A stretch of 64,000 nucleotides of DNA from Pedobacter sp. SYP-B3415 (GCF_004138205.1 NZ_RXNQ01000035.1:124001-188000); one strand, 5' to 3'; shown: positions 34,346 to 44,354, numbered from the stretch's first letter. The notes: generated by a model not told the origin, from the letters alone. Made by a program: numbers and translations.

Positions 34346-34630
34346 ATGATCACCATCGAACAAATCAACGACGAGCGCCGGGGTTATTTTAAAGCTACTG
34401 AAGGAACAATTGAGGCCGGCCGGATGACCTATGTATGGGCTGGCAGCCAGAAAATCATTATAGACCATACCGAAGTAAACCCCGATTTTGGCGGTAAGGG
34501 TGTAGGCAGATTACTTTTAAACGAAGCCGTAGCTTTTGCACGCAAGACGCAGATAAAAATCCTTCCGCTTTGTCCCTATGCAAAAAGTGTATTCGATAAA
34601 GATCCTGAAATTGCCGACGTGCTTTTTTAA
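34346..34630 (+). CDS. Small GNAT-like N-acetyltransferase (YidJ/NATD1 type)
   Basis: A 94-residue single-domain protein. The acetyl-CoA-binding loop is seen as PDFGGKGVGRLLLNEAV near residues 47-63, followed by an LPLCPYAKSVF segment near 77 that is characteristic of the short GNAT subfamily with a PxCPYA motif. Substrate is unknown. The ATG at 34346 (MITIEQINDERRG) is preferred over a longer frame from 34283 whose 21 extra residues look random. A 14-bp palindrome lies upstream. Confidence 0.82.
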   Translation: MITIEQINDERRGYFKATEGTIEAGRMTYVWAGSQKIIIDHTEVNPDFGGKGVGRLLLNEAVAFARKTQIKILPLCPYAKSVFDKDPEIADVLF

Positions 34631-34708
34631 ATCAACGGGTACAGCCGGTTAAATAAGCGGCTCGCAAACAAGGGTTAACCCGATGGTTCGCTTGCCGCCC
34701 ATCTACCC

Positions 34709-35038
34709 TTACTTCGCACTCCGGCTGTTGGCCAGGCTGATGGCTTCCTCGAGTGCATTTAACAGTTCGGCCCAGGTATTGGCCGTTAACCTGAGCAGCG
34801 GCCGCATCCAGTCTGTATTCTTGATGACATAGACGATAAACTGTCCGGGTGTTGCCGTTCTGCTGTACCAGCCTGCATCGACAAGAATATGATAGCGGTA
34901 CTCAATCTGCAGCAGGTCTTCTTTCAGGAAACTGGTATTGTCGAGCGGATCTGCGCTGTTGTCCAGCGCACTCAGGTCGTCAAAAACGACTTTCCCTCTG
35001 GCAGAGCCGATGATTTCGGCAATCGATTTTGGGGTCAT
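34709..35038 (-). CDS. Hypothetical protein, 109 aa
   Basis: A soluble protein with no signal peptide and no motif I recognise. Its sequence has a plausible fold pattern (IAEIIGSARGKVVFDDLSALD, then YRYHILVDAGWYSR, GQFIVYVIKNTDWMRPLLRL, and a closing amphipathic helix). The codon use looks like that of neighbouring real genes. It faces the GNAT gene convergently with a 78-nt gap. Function unknown. Confidence 0.6.
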   Translation of the reverse strand: MTPKSIAEIIGSARGKVVFDDLSALDNSADPLDNTSFLKEDLLQIEYRYHILVDAGWYSRTATPGQFIVYVIKNTDWMRPLLRLTANTWAELLNALEEAISLANSRSAK

Positions 35039-35904
35039 GTCAGATCAGGTTATGCGCAGCTGCGCGTGCAGCCGCAGCAACGCTCCGGCCTTAAATTATG
35101 ACCCCCTGAAAATTCGATGTTATATAGTAATCAACTGAATAACAATGCAAGAGCGCAAAACCAATCAGATTTAATCATAACGCCTGTATTATACCGACAT
35201 TGCCCTGTGCAGGATGATTGTGTAACTGCTACACATTTTGCACCTAAAACTTACCATTTAGAACTCATTGTTGTCCGGTAAAAATTGGCGGAATGAAATG
35301 AGATCCTTCTGAACAGCCTCAAAGCATTATTTGACTGAGTCTTTTGAATCAAGCCCCTCTGTATTCTATGCCTGCGGGTTTTACATACAGGCGGTGCTTT
35401 TAATAACGGTTTTACCTGACTACTGCCATTGATAGATGCGAACCGGCCTTGTATCTTCTCGCCGCAGAAAAGTATTAAAAGTCTTGCACTGTTTTAGGGA
35501 GGTCGGGAGGAACCAAGGAGGGGAACTCTTTGGGAATAAGGAGCAACGAATCATGAACCAAGACCATGGCGCATAACCGCTCATAACGCCGTTTTTAAGT
35601 CTGAAGCTGAGAACAGCCGGTCCTTTTCCCGCCGCCGTAGGACTTTTGATGCTTTTATGCAAGAAGAGATACACAGCCGGAGCGTTTGTTCGTGTCTTGT
35701 ATATTATTTTCAGTGGTACGAACGCTTTCGGCTGCGCCTCAGGTTGCTTCTTTTTCGCCAAAAAGAAGGAGCCCCCGCGGCGGTGAGCGGTTCGATACCA
35801 TAGCCTCACATTTATTGGAAACCAAAGAACTATAGGCTTTCGCAAAACTTTCCCCGGACAACAATGACTTACCCCTTACAACTTACCACTTAGAACTCAA
35901 AACT
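35039..35904. other. Intergenic region with degenerate repeat material
   Basis: About 866 nt with no convincing gene. The segment at 35500-35590 (GAACCAAGGAGGGGAA, AATCATGAACCAAGACCATGGCGCATAACC) weakly recalls blocks of the 5.5-6.9 kb array, suggesting a diverged relative. A 141-codon frame on the minus strand (35420-35845) has the low-complexity look of translated repeat rather than a protein. CTTACCACTTAGAACTCA-type tracts occur at ~35253 and ~35880. Confidence 0.45.
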
Positions 35905-36411
35905 TCACCTGATAACCGGAGGCGGAATTACCCGCACGCTAAGTTCCCCATGCTCCCTGACCTCCTGCAATCCAAAGGCTTTTAAGGAACGTTCTGCCTT
36001 CGACTGGCTAAAAAATCTCTCCAAATGTGCTAAGGCGCGTTCAGACGCCAACGGCTTAACAGCGCTAAGCAGCCTTTCATCAGAAGTCTTGCGTTTTGCC
36101 GCCACATGCGAAATCAATGCAAGGCGGATATAACTATCCCGGTAGTCGATAAAGAAGTCTTCAATGACAAGGACCCTGAGCGCGTTCAACAGCATTCCTT
36201 CGCTTCCGGCCTGTTGATTCAAGGCCTGAACGGCCAGATCATAACTGATATTCAGCAACTTATCGTGTACTGTGGTATCACCGGTTATTTCGCGAAGATC
36301 TGCAGCCCTGAGCATATCTCTCAGTTCCTCATTGTCTTCGAACTTCCGGATCGCTGTTTCGGGTTCACGCTCCAGCTCGGTGAGAAAAGCTTGTATTTTA
36401 TTTATAGCCAT
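35905..36411 (-). CDS. Putative immunity protein for the Rhs toxin
   Basis: A 168-residue soluble, mostly helical protein (AFLTELEREPETAIRKFEDN, LRDMLRAADLREI, and a closing SLKAFGLQEVREHGELSVRVIPP). It overlaps the end of the Rhs gene by 14 nt and is transcribed in the same direction directly after it, the standard place of an immunity gene for a polymorphic toxin. I do not recognise a named immunity family, so the role rests on position. No signal peptide is seen, which fits neutralisation of a toxin in the cytoplasm. Confidence 0.65.
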   Translation of the reverse strand: MAINKIQAFLTELEREPETAIRKFEDNEELRDMLRAADLREITGDTTVHDKLLNISYDLAVQALNQQAGSEGMLLNALRVLVIEDFFIDYRDSYIRLALISHVAAKRKTSDERLLSAVKPLASERALAHLERFFSQSKAERSLKAFGLQEVREHGELSVRVIPPPVIR

Positions 36412-39400
36412 TTGGTCTCATATAATTACCATCCTGTGTATAACCTGCGCGCTCCAGCATGTTTAACTCCCGGTCAAAGATTGTACGCGGATATTTCGGA
36501 TCGCTGCTGATCCGGTTCGCATCGCTCGGATCTGAGGCAAGATAAAAACTTCGCTCGGCATCAATCCCACCCATTACCCATGAATCGTTTACCTGCAGCG
36601 ACCAGTAGTTCGAATCGAGAATCTGCATACCGAGCGACTGCGCTGCCTTTGTATCGGCAAGCCGGCCCATTGCGATCTCCCGCGGATCAAAAGCGGTGTC
36701 CTGGTACACCCGCCAGCCCTCTGCCGCACGTTTTCTGCTCTCGAACCAGCCGCTCGTCTGCCGCTGAAATTCATTCCACGACGTAATGGGTTTGCCCATG
36801 CTCAAACCAAGCACATCAGTAAATGCGGTGCTGTCTTTTACATACTGGTAAAGCCGTAGTCCGCCGAGCAGGCCGATAGGATCCCGGCTGATATATGTTC
36901 CGGCCTGTGGGTCATAATACCTGAACCGGTTATAATACAGCGTAGTTTCTTTATCCTCATACTGTCCCTGAAAACGGAAAGGTATGAAATGCCGGTCCCC
37001 GGTTGCAGACCTTACACGGCCGTATATATCAAGCTCGCTGCTCCAGACCAGCTGTCCGTTTTCATCATAAGCCTCGGTTGGTGTACCCAGATAATCGCCG
37101 ACCACGCTGTAACTGCGGCCAGCCTGTAGTTTTGCTACCGGGGTAAAGCTGGTCTGATCGTAAATCCAGGTAACCAGACCATCCACAGGCTCTGTCCCGG
37201 CTTCATTGAGCGCCCCACTTTCGTTGATTGATGAGGCAGGCCTTGCCTTTAGCGGATAGGTCCACTCGTGCAACAAAAGCTGCCCATCCCACAAAAACCG
37301 CGTGATGCTGTTGCCTGCAATTTTAGCTGTCCGCCGCCCCAGGGCATCATATTCAAACCTGCTCACCTCTCCGGCCGGATCCTTGACAGACCGTAGCATG
37401 CCATTCGCCTGCCAGCTGTACAGCCAGTCGCCCGCCTGCCAGCCGGGCTCTGCCGGTTCACTTTCTGCAAGGGCCTGGATCCGCACCGGACCGGATGTTG
37501 CCGGTATCCCCGGAAGGGAAGTTTGCCATTGCGGCGGACCGCTAAAAATGTCTTTCGCAACCGCGTCCTGATCCTGAGCCATTGTCTCTGACCGGAGGGC
37601 AATGATGTTTCGTTTACTTTTTTGAATCAGGTTTCCGCGTTCATCGTACCGGTAATGCCACTGATCATCTTTCAAAAGTTTGCCACCCGTGTCGTAGATC
37701 CGGTCATTCCGGTCTTCGGTTCTGTAAACATTGCCCGTAGGGTCGGGGGTTTTATACATCACTTCCCGCGTGTCGCTGTATGTTGCCGCATGCAAACTGC
37801 CCGATGTGGTGTGTACAAAATCAATCCGGTTTCCGGTGATGTTGTTCAGCAGTGCTGAGAGCTTTTCGCCCGGCCCCCAGCTGTATTGTCTGTAACGCAA
37901 AAGGGAAGCTCCACCCGAACCATTTAACGACGGATCTTCCCTCTTTTCCAGCCGTTCAATGACAGGGCGTCCGCGCTGATCGTATTCAAAAATGGAGTGA
38001 AGACCGCCCGGCAGGATTCTGGATATTTCCTGGCCAAATTCATTACGGAAGATTTCTGCGGTCCAGGGTGTCTGGCCATACACCGAACCGGTAAGGCTTT
38101 GCAGATAACCAAAGGTATCATAAGTATACGTTATATGGGCCCCAACCGAACTGTGCAGGCCTGTCAGGTTTCCTGTTGAATCATAGCTGTAGCTGATTTT
38201 ATGTTGGTCCTGCTGTTCTTCCAGAATGCGCCCCAGGTTATCTCGTGTATATAAAACCCTGTTGTGCTCATTTTCGGCTGCAATCAACCGGCCCGCCTTG
38301 TCATAATCATAAGACTCATAACTGCCATCATCATACCTTTTGTAGGTTAACCGGCCGCTCCCATCGTAATAGTGAAAGGCAGTTCCACCGTTTGCGTAGC
38401 TCGTCTGGATAACCTGCCCGTCAGCATTCCGGAGATATGTGTCTGTGCTGCCGTCAAAACCCGTTTCAGCAATTACCTGGTCGTTTGCATTCCTGGTAAA
38501 GGTGTAGGTCTCGCCGTTTTCATTGATAATGCCCTGCAGTTTATTCCAATCATCATACACAAAACGCAGGCTTTCAGACTTTTCGCCACCCGCATAGATA
38601 CGGGTCTGTGTCAGGAGCGTACCAAGCTGCGTATAACGCATTTGCCATTCTTCCCGGCCGTTCGAGGCGGAAACAGGCAGGTCATAGGCATCATAACTGA
38701 AGTTGATGTCGGGCTGCCCTGCTTCGGAAACCGTTTGCACACGTCCATACGCATCGCGTGTCCAGCGGATCCGGGATAAGCCGGCTACAGAAAAGGATAA
38801 TAGCCTGCCGTATATATCATATTCCCAGGTACGCGCTGATTTGCCGTTTACAGTAAAACTGATTAACTGCCGCTGCCTGTTGTATGTCCATTCTTTGCTC
38901 AGTCCTTCATTTGTGACCGCTTTTGATGGCAGGCGTTCCAAACCGCTGTAATTATATTGTTCGGAAGAACCGTCTCTGAAAACATGTTCTGCCAGCCTCC
39001 CCAGTTCATCATACGTCCAGCTTTCCTTATTGCCTGCAGCATCGGTAAAACTGATCATCCGGCCTGCCTCATCATACGCTGCATGTTCCTGCTCACCATC
39101 GGGCAGGTGCCAGGTCGTTATATTGCCCATCTGGTCATAATCCCGGCCGCTTACCCGTCCCTCAGGGCTCGAAACCATCGTTTGTTCGTTGTAGCGGTTA
39201 TATTCATACCAGGTCTCCCCGCCCAGTGCATCTACCTTTTTATACACCAGCTGACTTTCATCATACCAGTACTGCTCAATCTTGTCTTTGCGGTAGATCA
39301 CCTCATTGTAGCCCTCCTTCGGGTGATATCTGATCTCGCCCCGCATAAAGCCGCCTTCACCTTCGGTATGGACCACCCGGCCGTGCTCATCATACCTCCA

Positions 39401-40909
39401 GCTGTACTCCATGCCATTGCGGTTGCGCCGTTTGATAACCCGGTTCTCCTGATCGTAACCGAAACGGAGGCTCTTCCCTGCCCGGTCGTAAACATGTGTC
39501 AGGTTTCCCTTTTCATCATACTGGTAACGAACCAGCAGGTCATCGGTATCGCCATAACAGAAGTGCACCGTTTGTATGTAACGCCCGTCTGCCGTTGGCT
39601 GCACCACCAGTTTTCTTCCTGAATCATCTTCAATCTCCTGCATCATGGCCCGCTTGCCACCCGTGTCATAACGGAAGGTAAGCGTGACGCCTTCCTTATA
39701 ACTGATCCGGCTGATCCGGTAGATGAATCCAAACTCTTCTTCCCGGAATCTCCGGTACTCATACCGGTCAGCACCCAGGGTGATGATCCAGCTCTCCTCA
39801 TCAGGCCGCTCCTGCCAGAGCCGCTGCTCCCGGTCATAGTGCCTGCCCGATCCGGGCGCGACCACCTGCACAGGCATCACCATATTTTCAGCCGGATGGT
39901 TAAAGCCCGCTATACCTGCCTTTTCATCCGGGTAGATGTACAGGTCATAATTGTTGTATACCCCATTGCCCAGCATACCGCTAAACGGCTTATCGCTTCG
40001 CCAGGTACTCCTCCATTCCAGTTTCCTGCCACCCTCCAGTTCAAAATCGGTCCATTCAAAAAACATGGCCCCGGTTACAAAGTTGACCGGTTCGAGCCCA
40101 AAGTGGCACAGCAGCTTTGACAACGGATTGTTTTTGCCGAACATGTTCTGCAGCATCTGGTTCAGTCCCTTAAGCGCCTTGCCTCCTATTTTGGTCAGGC
40201 CCCGCATGATCCCGATGGCTGCAAAACGCATCAGCAACTCGCCGGGTGTGTATTTGTGGGGGATAAACTCGCCGCCGACCAGCACCGGGTTGCCGGTATT
40301 GATCTGCACATACATGCTCAGCAGATCGCTGTAAAAAGCAAAATAAGCCAGCGGATTCTTTTTGATCTTGCCCGGAACGGTGGGCAAAGGCTTTAAGCCC
40401 ATAGGCGGGCACCAGCAGGTCAGCACCTGTTGTGGTTCTGAACCGCTCATTTCTGCACCCTGGCCAAGCACTGTTTTTGAACCCCAGTACACTTCCCCCT
40501 CATGCGGCGAGCCGGGAATGTTGACGATAAAATAAACCGGAATAGAGGTAATGTGCCTGAAAGGAAGCAGCACCCCCATTACAGATGTGGTGGTGGTCGC
40601 CTTATGCCGCCCGTGTACAAAGATCGACCCACCCATGGGGATGCTTTCCGTACCCAGCATGCCCTGCAAAAAGGAAGGTACGGGGATATTGAAGCGCAGG
40701 TAATCGACCGGGTCGAAAACAATACCGACAAAGGGGTGCGGCAAGGGAAAGGGAATGATACTGAACGATGGAATAAACGGAAAAACTGTCCAGTGAAAGT
40801 CAATGCCCAGCACAATGTCAAAGTGTTTGCTCACGTGCTGAACCGCCGTATTGTTCATGGCAGGTTTGTTAGCCTTGATCAGCTGAAGGGGAACGGTCGG
40901 TATGCTCAT
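36398..40909 (-). CDS. Rhs/YD-repeat polymorphic toxin with PAAR-like N-terminus
   Basis: A 1503-residue contact-dependent toxin probably delivered by a type VI secretion system. The first ~180 residues resemble the PAAR-like/DUF6531-type head of Bacteroidota Rhs effectors (GTESIPMGGSIFVHGRHK). Then come many YD repeats from about 430 to 1290 (YDERGNLIQ, YDALGRRTAK and others), and the Rhs core end DPQAGTYISRDPIGLLGG...YQYVKDSTAFTDVLGL near 1330-1370. The last ~135 residues (from SMGKPITSW) are the variable toxin domain, with conserved-looking WSLQVNDSWVMGGID and TIFDRELNMLERAG, but I cannot assign an activity. The stop overlaps the putative immunity gene. It follows vgrG and a TPR gene in one unit. 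Confidence 0.9.
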   Translation of the reverse strand: MSIPTVPLQLIKANKPAMNNTAVQHVSKHFDIVLGIDFHWTVFPFIPSFSIIPFPLPHPFVGIVFDPVDYLRFNIPVPSFLQGMLGTESIPMGGSIFVHGRHKATTTTSVMGVLLPFRHITSIPVYFIVNIPGSPHEGEVYWGSKTVLGQGAEMSGSEPQQVLTCWCPPMGLKPLPTVPGKIKKNPLAYFAFYSDLLSMYVQINTGNPVLVGGEFIPHKYTPGELLMRFAAIGIMRGLTKIGGKALKGLNQMLQNMFGKNNPLSKLLCHFGLEPVNFVTGAMFFEWTDFELEGGRKLEWRSTWRSDKPFSGMLGNGVYNNYDLYIYPDEKAGIAGFNHPAENMVMPVQVVAPGSGRHYDREQRLWQERPDEESWIITLGADRYEYRRFREEEFGFIYRISRISYKEGVTLTFRYDTGGKRAMMQEIEDDSGRKLVVQPTADGRYIQTVHFCYGDTDDLLVRYQYDEKGNLTHVYDRAGKSLRFGYDQENRVIKRRNRNGMEYSWRYDEHGRVVHTEGEGGFMRGEIRYHPKEGYNEVIYRKDKIEQYWYDESQLVYKKVDALGGETWYEYNRYNEQTMVSSPEGRVSGRDYDQMGNITTWHLPDGEQEHAAYDEAGRMISFTDAAGNKESWTYDELGRLAEHVFRDGSSEQYNYSGLERLPSKAVTNEGLSKEWTYNRQRQLISFTVNGKSARTWEYDIYGRLLSFSVAGLSRIRWTRDAYGRVQTVSEAGQPDINFSYDAYDLPVSASNGREEWQMRYTQLGTLLTQTRIYAGGEKSESLRFVYDDWNKLQGIINENGETYTFTRNANDQVIAETGFDGSTDTYLRNADGQVIQTSYANGGTAFHYYDGSGRLTYKRYDDGSYESYDYDKAGRLIAAENEHNRVLYTRDNLGRILEEQQDQHKISYSYDSTGNLTGLHSSVGAHITYTYDTFGYLQSLTGSVYGQTPWTAEIFRNEFGQEISRILPGGLHSIFEYDQRGRPVIERLEKREDPSLNGSGGASLLRYRQYSWGPGEKLSALLNNITGNRIDFVHTTSGSLHAATYSDTREVMYKTPDPTGNVYRTEDRNDRIYDTGGKLLKDDQWHYRYDERGNLIQKSKRNIIALRSETMAQDQDAVAKDIFSGPPQWQTSLPGIPATSGPVRIQALAESEPAEPGWQAGDWLYSWQANGMLRSVKDPAGEVSRFEYDALGRRTAKIAGNSITRFLWDGQLLLHEWTYPLKARPASSINESGALNEAGTEPVDGLVTWIYDQTSFTPVAKLQAGRSYSVVGDYLGTPTEAYDENGQLVWSSELDIYGRVRSATGDRHFIPFRFQGQYEDKETTLYYNRFRYYDPQAGTYISRDPIGLLGGLRLYQYVKDSTAFTDVLGLSMGKPITSWNEFQRQTSGWFESRKRAAEGWRVYQDTAFDPREIAMGRLADTKAAQSLGMQILDSNYWSLQVNDSWVMGGIDAERSFYLASDPSDANRISSDPKYPRTIFDRELNMLERAGYTQDGNYMRPNGYK

Positions 40910-40944
40910 AGGTGATTTTTTTGGCCGTTAACCGGCAGTTCATA

Positions 40945-42210
40945 TTACTTCATCGTTTTAGGTTTCTTAGTCAGTTCGATCCATTCCGGACCGAAAAAAG
41001 TCTGCATTTCCTCGTTCAAAGCCCTGCCGGCGTCGCTTTGCTGGCCGTACTTTTTGATGAGAATGCCCGCAACGTAAGGCATAGAGCTTTGCCGCCGTTT
41101 TTCGGCTTCCATGTTACGGGCAATTTCAAGGCAACGTTCATAATGCCTGATCGCTTCGGCATCTCCGCTTAAGATGCCTTCAGAAAGCTGCCCGATCAGC
41201 CGGGTACATTCCATGGCGATGAAATCGTTGCCGATCTCTTCAGCAATGTCAACCGTCTTTGCAAAATATTCCTTAGCCTTATTCTGCTCCGACTGCGAAA
41301 GCAAAAAGCTGGCATAATTCATATGTATCTGCGCTGCAACAAGGTTTTCTTCGCCTGCGGCGGAAATAGCCTCTTTATATTCGGCATGTGCGGCCGATGT
41401 TTTTCCGTTTGGCGCCAGGCATTGTGCCAGCATGAGCCGCGCGGTTACCTCAGCCGGATTTAGCTTTTGCCTGCGTGCAATGCGGATAGCTTTTTCTAAC
41501 GCTACGACAGCCAGATCGTGGTTACCTTTAGCAAGCTCGTTACTCGCAACCAAAATCTGTTGCTGGTAATCTGCTTCCGGATCGCCTTTTTTGGGATTGG
41601 TAAACTCCGCGGCATTTTGCATCATCGAGCTCAGGTTGGTCTCTACCCTGAACCGGGCAGCATTAGACAGCTTCTTATACGTTTGATGCTGGTGATGGTC
41701 TGTGAGCACCAACCTGATATTCGTTCGCCCGGTCTTCTTTACTGCCTGACACCAATCGCTGATCCAAAGACGAAAGGCGTTGAAATCACTGACAACTGTA
41801 GGTGCAACCTGAACGTAAATAGCATGTTCAGCTACGCCCGGATAAAGCTGGCAAAGCATGCTCAGCGACTGTACGGGTAGATGTGCATCGCTTCCTGCCG
41901 ATGTCGTGTCCGTCGCGGTTTGCCAGTCGGCTACATCAGGCGCAGCCTTCTGCCACTCGTTAAAAGCCTCTGTCCATTCGGCCTGCAGACTCGCGCCATA
42001 AGTCTGCGCATCATTAAAATCCTGATAGTGGATCAGGTACATATCGTCAGTCCGGGCATCTTCGCGCAGCTGATATTTAAAGTACGTTTCGAACAGATGC
42101 ACCTCGTGTTTCTCGCCCAGGCAGATAAACAGCGGCGAGGCCGGATTTTCTCTGACCACCTGCTTCCAGCGGCGGTCTATTTTAACCATTTCCAGATGTA
42201 CGGGATTCAC
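40945..42210 (-). CDS. TPR-repeat protein of a VgrG-Rhs operon (possible effector adaptor)
   Basis: A 421-residue cytoplasmic protein. The C-terminal half (about 200-390) has tetratricopeptide-like helix pairs (LVASNELAKGNHDLAVVALEKAI, LAQCLAPNGKTSAAHAEYKEAI, NYASFLLSQSEQNKAKEYFAKTV). The N-terminal ~190 residues are unassigned. It sits between vgrG and the Rhs toxin gene, where adaptor or chaperone proteins that load effectors onto VgrG are often encoded; that role is inferred from position. The frame opens at GTG 42210, 11 nt after vgrG stops; an in-frame ATG at 42189 is the alternative. Confidence 0.75.
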   Translation of the reverse strand: MNPVHLEMVKIDRRWKQVVRENPASPLFICLGEKHEVHLFETYFKYQLREDARTDDMYLIHYQDFNDAQTYGASLQAEWTEAFNEWQKAAPDVADWQTATDTTSAGSDAHLPVQSLSMLCQLYPGVAEHAIYVQVAPTVVSDFNAFRLWISDWCQAVKKTGRTNIRLVLTDHHQHQTYKKLSNAARFRVETNLSSMMQNAAEFTNPKKGDPEADYQQQILVASNELAKGNHDLAVVALEKAIRIARRQKLNPAEVTARLMLAQCLAPNGKTSAAHAEYKEAISAAGEENLVAAQIHMNYASFLLSQSEQNKAKEYFAKTVDIAEEIGNDFIAMECTRLIGQLSEGILSGDAEAIRHYERCLEIARNMEAEKRRQSSMPYVAGILIKKYGQQSDAGRALNEEMQTFFGPEWIELTKKPKTMK

Positions 42211-42221
42211 AAAGAGGGCGT

Positions 42222-44039
42222 TTAGTTCAGTTTAATGGTTCCGCTGGTTACGTTTGCATTGCTTGTTGCCCCGATATTGATGGTCTCTGATGCAAAACTA
42301 CATTCTGAGCTTCCGCTTACCGCAAGGGTGGTTGTCGCGATATCGAGCGTTGTGGCTTCAATCGCGATTCCTGAAGTTGGTGCACCGCCTTCGGGCCCGA
42401 CACCGATGCCCAGTGCGCTGGTAGCTGAATTGCCGATGTTTTCACCAAGGGTCATCACGTTTTTACCTTTAATGATGATGTTACCTGACATATCCATCGA
42501 GATACTGCTTTCGCCGCATTTGATCACGATAGACTGGCTGGTCTCAAAAAGGGCATTACCAGATCCGTCAAGTGTGATCACATTTCCTGCTTTATCCTGA
42601 ACGGTTACCCCTGCGCCGTCATCGAGCCTGACCGTATTCCCGCTTTTCGAGGTAAGGCTTTTGTTGTTGTTCCCGGCACCGCCGCCTCCGCCGCTTTTGC
42701 CATGAAAAACTGAACCCATAACGATCGGCCGCGCAATATTACCTTCTTCAAAGGCTACCACAACCTGGTCGCCGGCTTCAGGAACAGATACCATGCCGCG
42801 GTTTGTGCCTACCTTATCAGAACTGCCTGCATCAGGTGCCATGACCCGCAGCCATTCGGTAGGCTCGTTATTCTGTGTGGCCCATTTAAACTGAACTTTT
42901 ACCCGGCCCTGCCCCTGCGGGTCATTGTTATCTACTACATTGGCCAGCTGCATATCGGGTTGCGGGCGTTTTTTATCTTTTACAAGCAATCGCTCTGCAG
43001 ATGCGACCACAGCCTGGAATGAATTGTTGTACTTGCCGGTGCCATCAATATGATGATGAATTGAGGTGACCAGGAACTTGCCCAGGTCTTCGGTTTGAAA
43101 GGAAACATCTTTACGCACACTCATGCTCACATCGACAACCTTGCCGATACCGACCATCGGATTCATGCCTGCAGCGTTTACCTGCAGCAGTCTGCTGATG
43201 TTTGCTTTTTCCTCGTTGGCTACATGTTCCCTGATTTCTTCATTACTTCCGACACGTATACTTGTTGGCTGGATGAATGTTTTGCCATACATCGCATTTG
43301 AGGCCTGGATGGCATGGACCAGGTCGGGCTGCCCGTCGGCCTGCCCCGGGCTTTCGCTTTCAAGCAGCTGGTCCTGACCCGGGCTGTAAGCAAATTTCTT
43401 GTGTTTAATGGGCGCAACCTCGATTCCGTAATCAAGTGTATGCAGGTCGCGCCCGTAAAAAAGCGGCACCTCTTTCTGATCGTCAGGACGGCCGAAGCAG
43501 AGGCGCTGCCCATCATAAAAGAACCATTCGTGGTATTCAGCAGACAACCGGTTCAGAAAGTCAAAGTCGCTCTCCCGGTACTGTATCACGTAATCAAGCG
43601 GCGATTTCCTGCTGGCGTTTGAAACGATCTGCAGGTCGCTGGCGGGCGTTTCTCGGGTGGCGATCCTGACGATATCGTCGAGACTTTTATTCAGGTAGGA
43701 ACCGAGATCCTCACCGCGATCAATCAGGATGCTCGAACTGTATCCGCTTATGATCACGCTGCCATGAAAACCATGGGTCTGCGACAAACGTACACCGGTT
43801 ACCAGACCTTTAAAGTCCTGCATCTGGTCCTGGAAATATCCAAACGATACATTGATGGTTTTGCCGACAAACTGCCGGCTCTCATTGAGCGAGATCATAC
43901 CCGGCTCGCCCATTTTGTCGTTGTAAAGTACAAGTTCGAAAGTGTGATGGGCGTTAAATTCCTGGTTGAGCCTGAAAGAAGCGTAATTCAGAATGGGAGT
44001 ATCCTCGATGTTGATCTCGACGATAAGCTTTCGTTCCAT
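42222..44039 (-). CDS. vgrG: Type VI secretion tip protein VgrG
   Basis: The 605-residue spike protein of a type VI secretion system. Residues 1-~340 match the gp27-like base (IEDTPILNYASFRLNQEFNAHH, YHEWFFYDGQRL). An OB-fold gp5-like region follows (ANVVDNNDPQGQGRVKVQFKW...GMVSVPEAGDQVVVAFEEG), and the rest is a Gly/Thr/Asn-rich beta-helix with repeating TL-GxxxxTSAL turns. No C-terminal effector domain is fused. It heads a four-gene cargo unit (vgrG - TPR - rhs - immunity), an auxiliary cluster without the structural genes of the secretion machine. Confidence 0.93.
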   Translation of the reverse strand: MERKLIVEINIEDTPILNYASFRLNQEFNAHHTFELVLYNDKMGEPGMISLNESRQFVGKTINVSFGYFQDQMQDFKGLVTGVRLSQTHGFHGSVIISGYSSSILIDRGEDLGSYLNKSLDDIVRIATRETPASDLQIVSNASRKSPLDYVIQYRESDFDFLNRLSAEYHEWFFYDGQRLCFGRPDDQKEVPLFYGRDLHTLDYGIEVAPIKHKKFAYSPGQDQLLESESPGQADGQPDLVHAIQASNAMYGKTFIQPTSIRVGSNEEIREHVANEEKANISRLLQVNAAGMNPMVGIGKVVDVSMSVRKDVSFQTEDLGKFLVTSIHHHIDGTGKYNNSFQAVVASAERLLVKDKKRPQPDMQLANVVDNNDPQGQGRVKVQFKWATQNNEPTEWLRVMAPDAGSSDKVGTNRGMVSVPEAGDQVVVAFEEGNIARPIVMGSVFHGKSGGGGGAGNNNKSLTSKSGNTVRLDDGAGVTVQDKAGNVITLDGSGNALFETSQSIVIKCGESSISMDMSGNIIIKGKNVMTLGENIGNSATSALGIGVGPEGGAPTSGIAIEATTLDIATTTLAVSGSSECSFASETINIGATSNANVTSGTIKLN

Positions 44040-44120
44040 ATGTTTTTCATTTAGGTAAACGGATGATTTCGGAACACTTTCGGGGGTAGCAGCCGCAAGC
44101 GATGATTCCTGGTTTCAAAA

Positions 44121-44128
44121 CAAATATA
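44121..44128 (-). promoter_or_regulatory. -7 box (TATATTTG) upstream of vgrG
   Basis: On the minus strand TATATTTG matches TAnnTTTG, 81 nt before the vgrG start. A TTG at the right distance was not found. The rest of the 44040-44354 gap between divergent genes shows no gene I can support. Confidence 0.45.
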
Positions 44129-44354
44129 ACACCAAAAAAACGGCAGATCGAAGTTTTTATTGCTGCAATCCGCTCACTGTCACGGGCATCCCGGAACGCG
44201 TTCCTTCGGTAAAAGTACACCGAACAGACGGGCAAGATAGCTGCCTAAGTGTTCAATAAATTGTAAAAGACCGACACATCGCCACGCAGTGCCCCGGCAA
44301 TTCACCTCGCCTGGTCTGAAAAAATTAGCTATTTTTCACCCAAAATTTAAACCA

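Noticed and set aside
35420..35845. 141-codon frame on the minus strand
   Set aside because: Low-complexity Lys/Pro/Arg-rich sequence with no domain; it reads as translated dispersed repeat.
38957..39622. 221-codon frame antisense to the Rhs gene
   Set aside because: It lies fully within the clear Rhs coding sequence and mirrors YD-repeat codons; antisense artefact.
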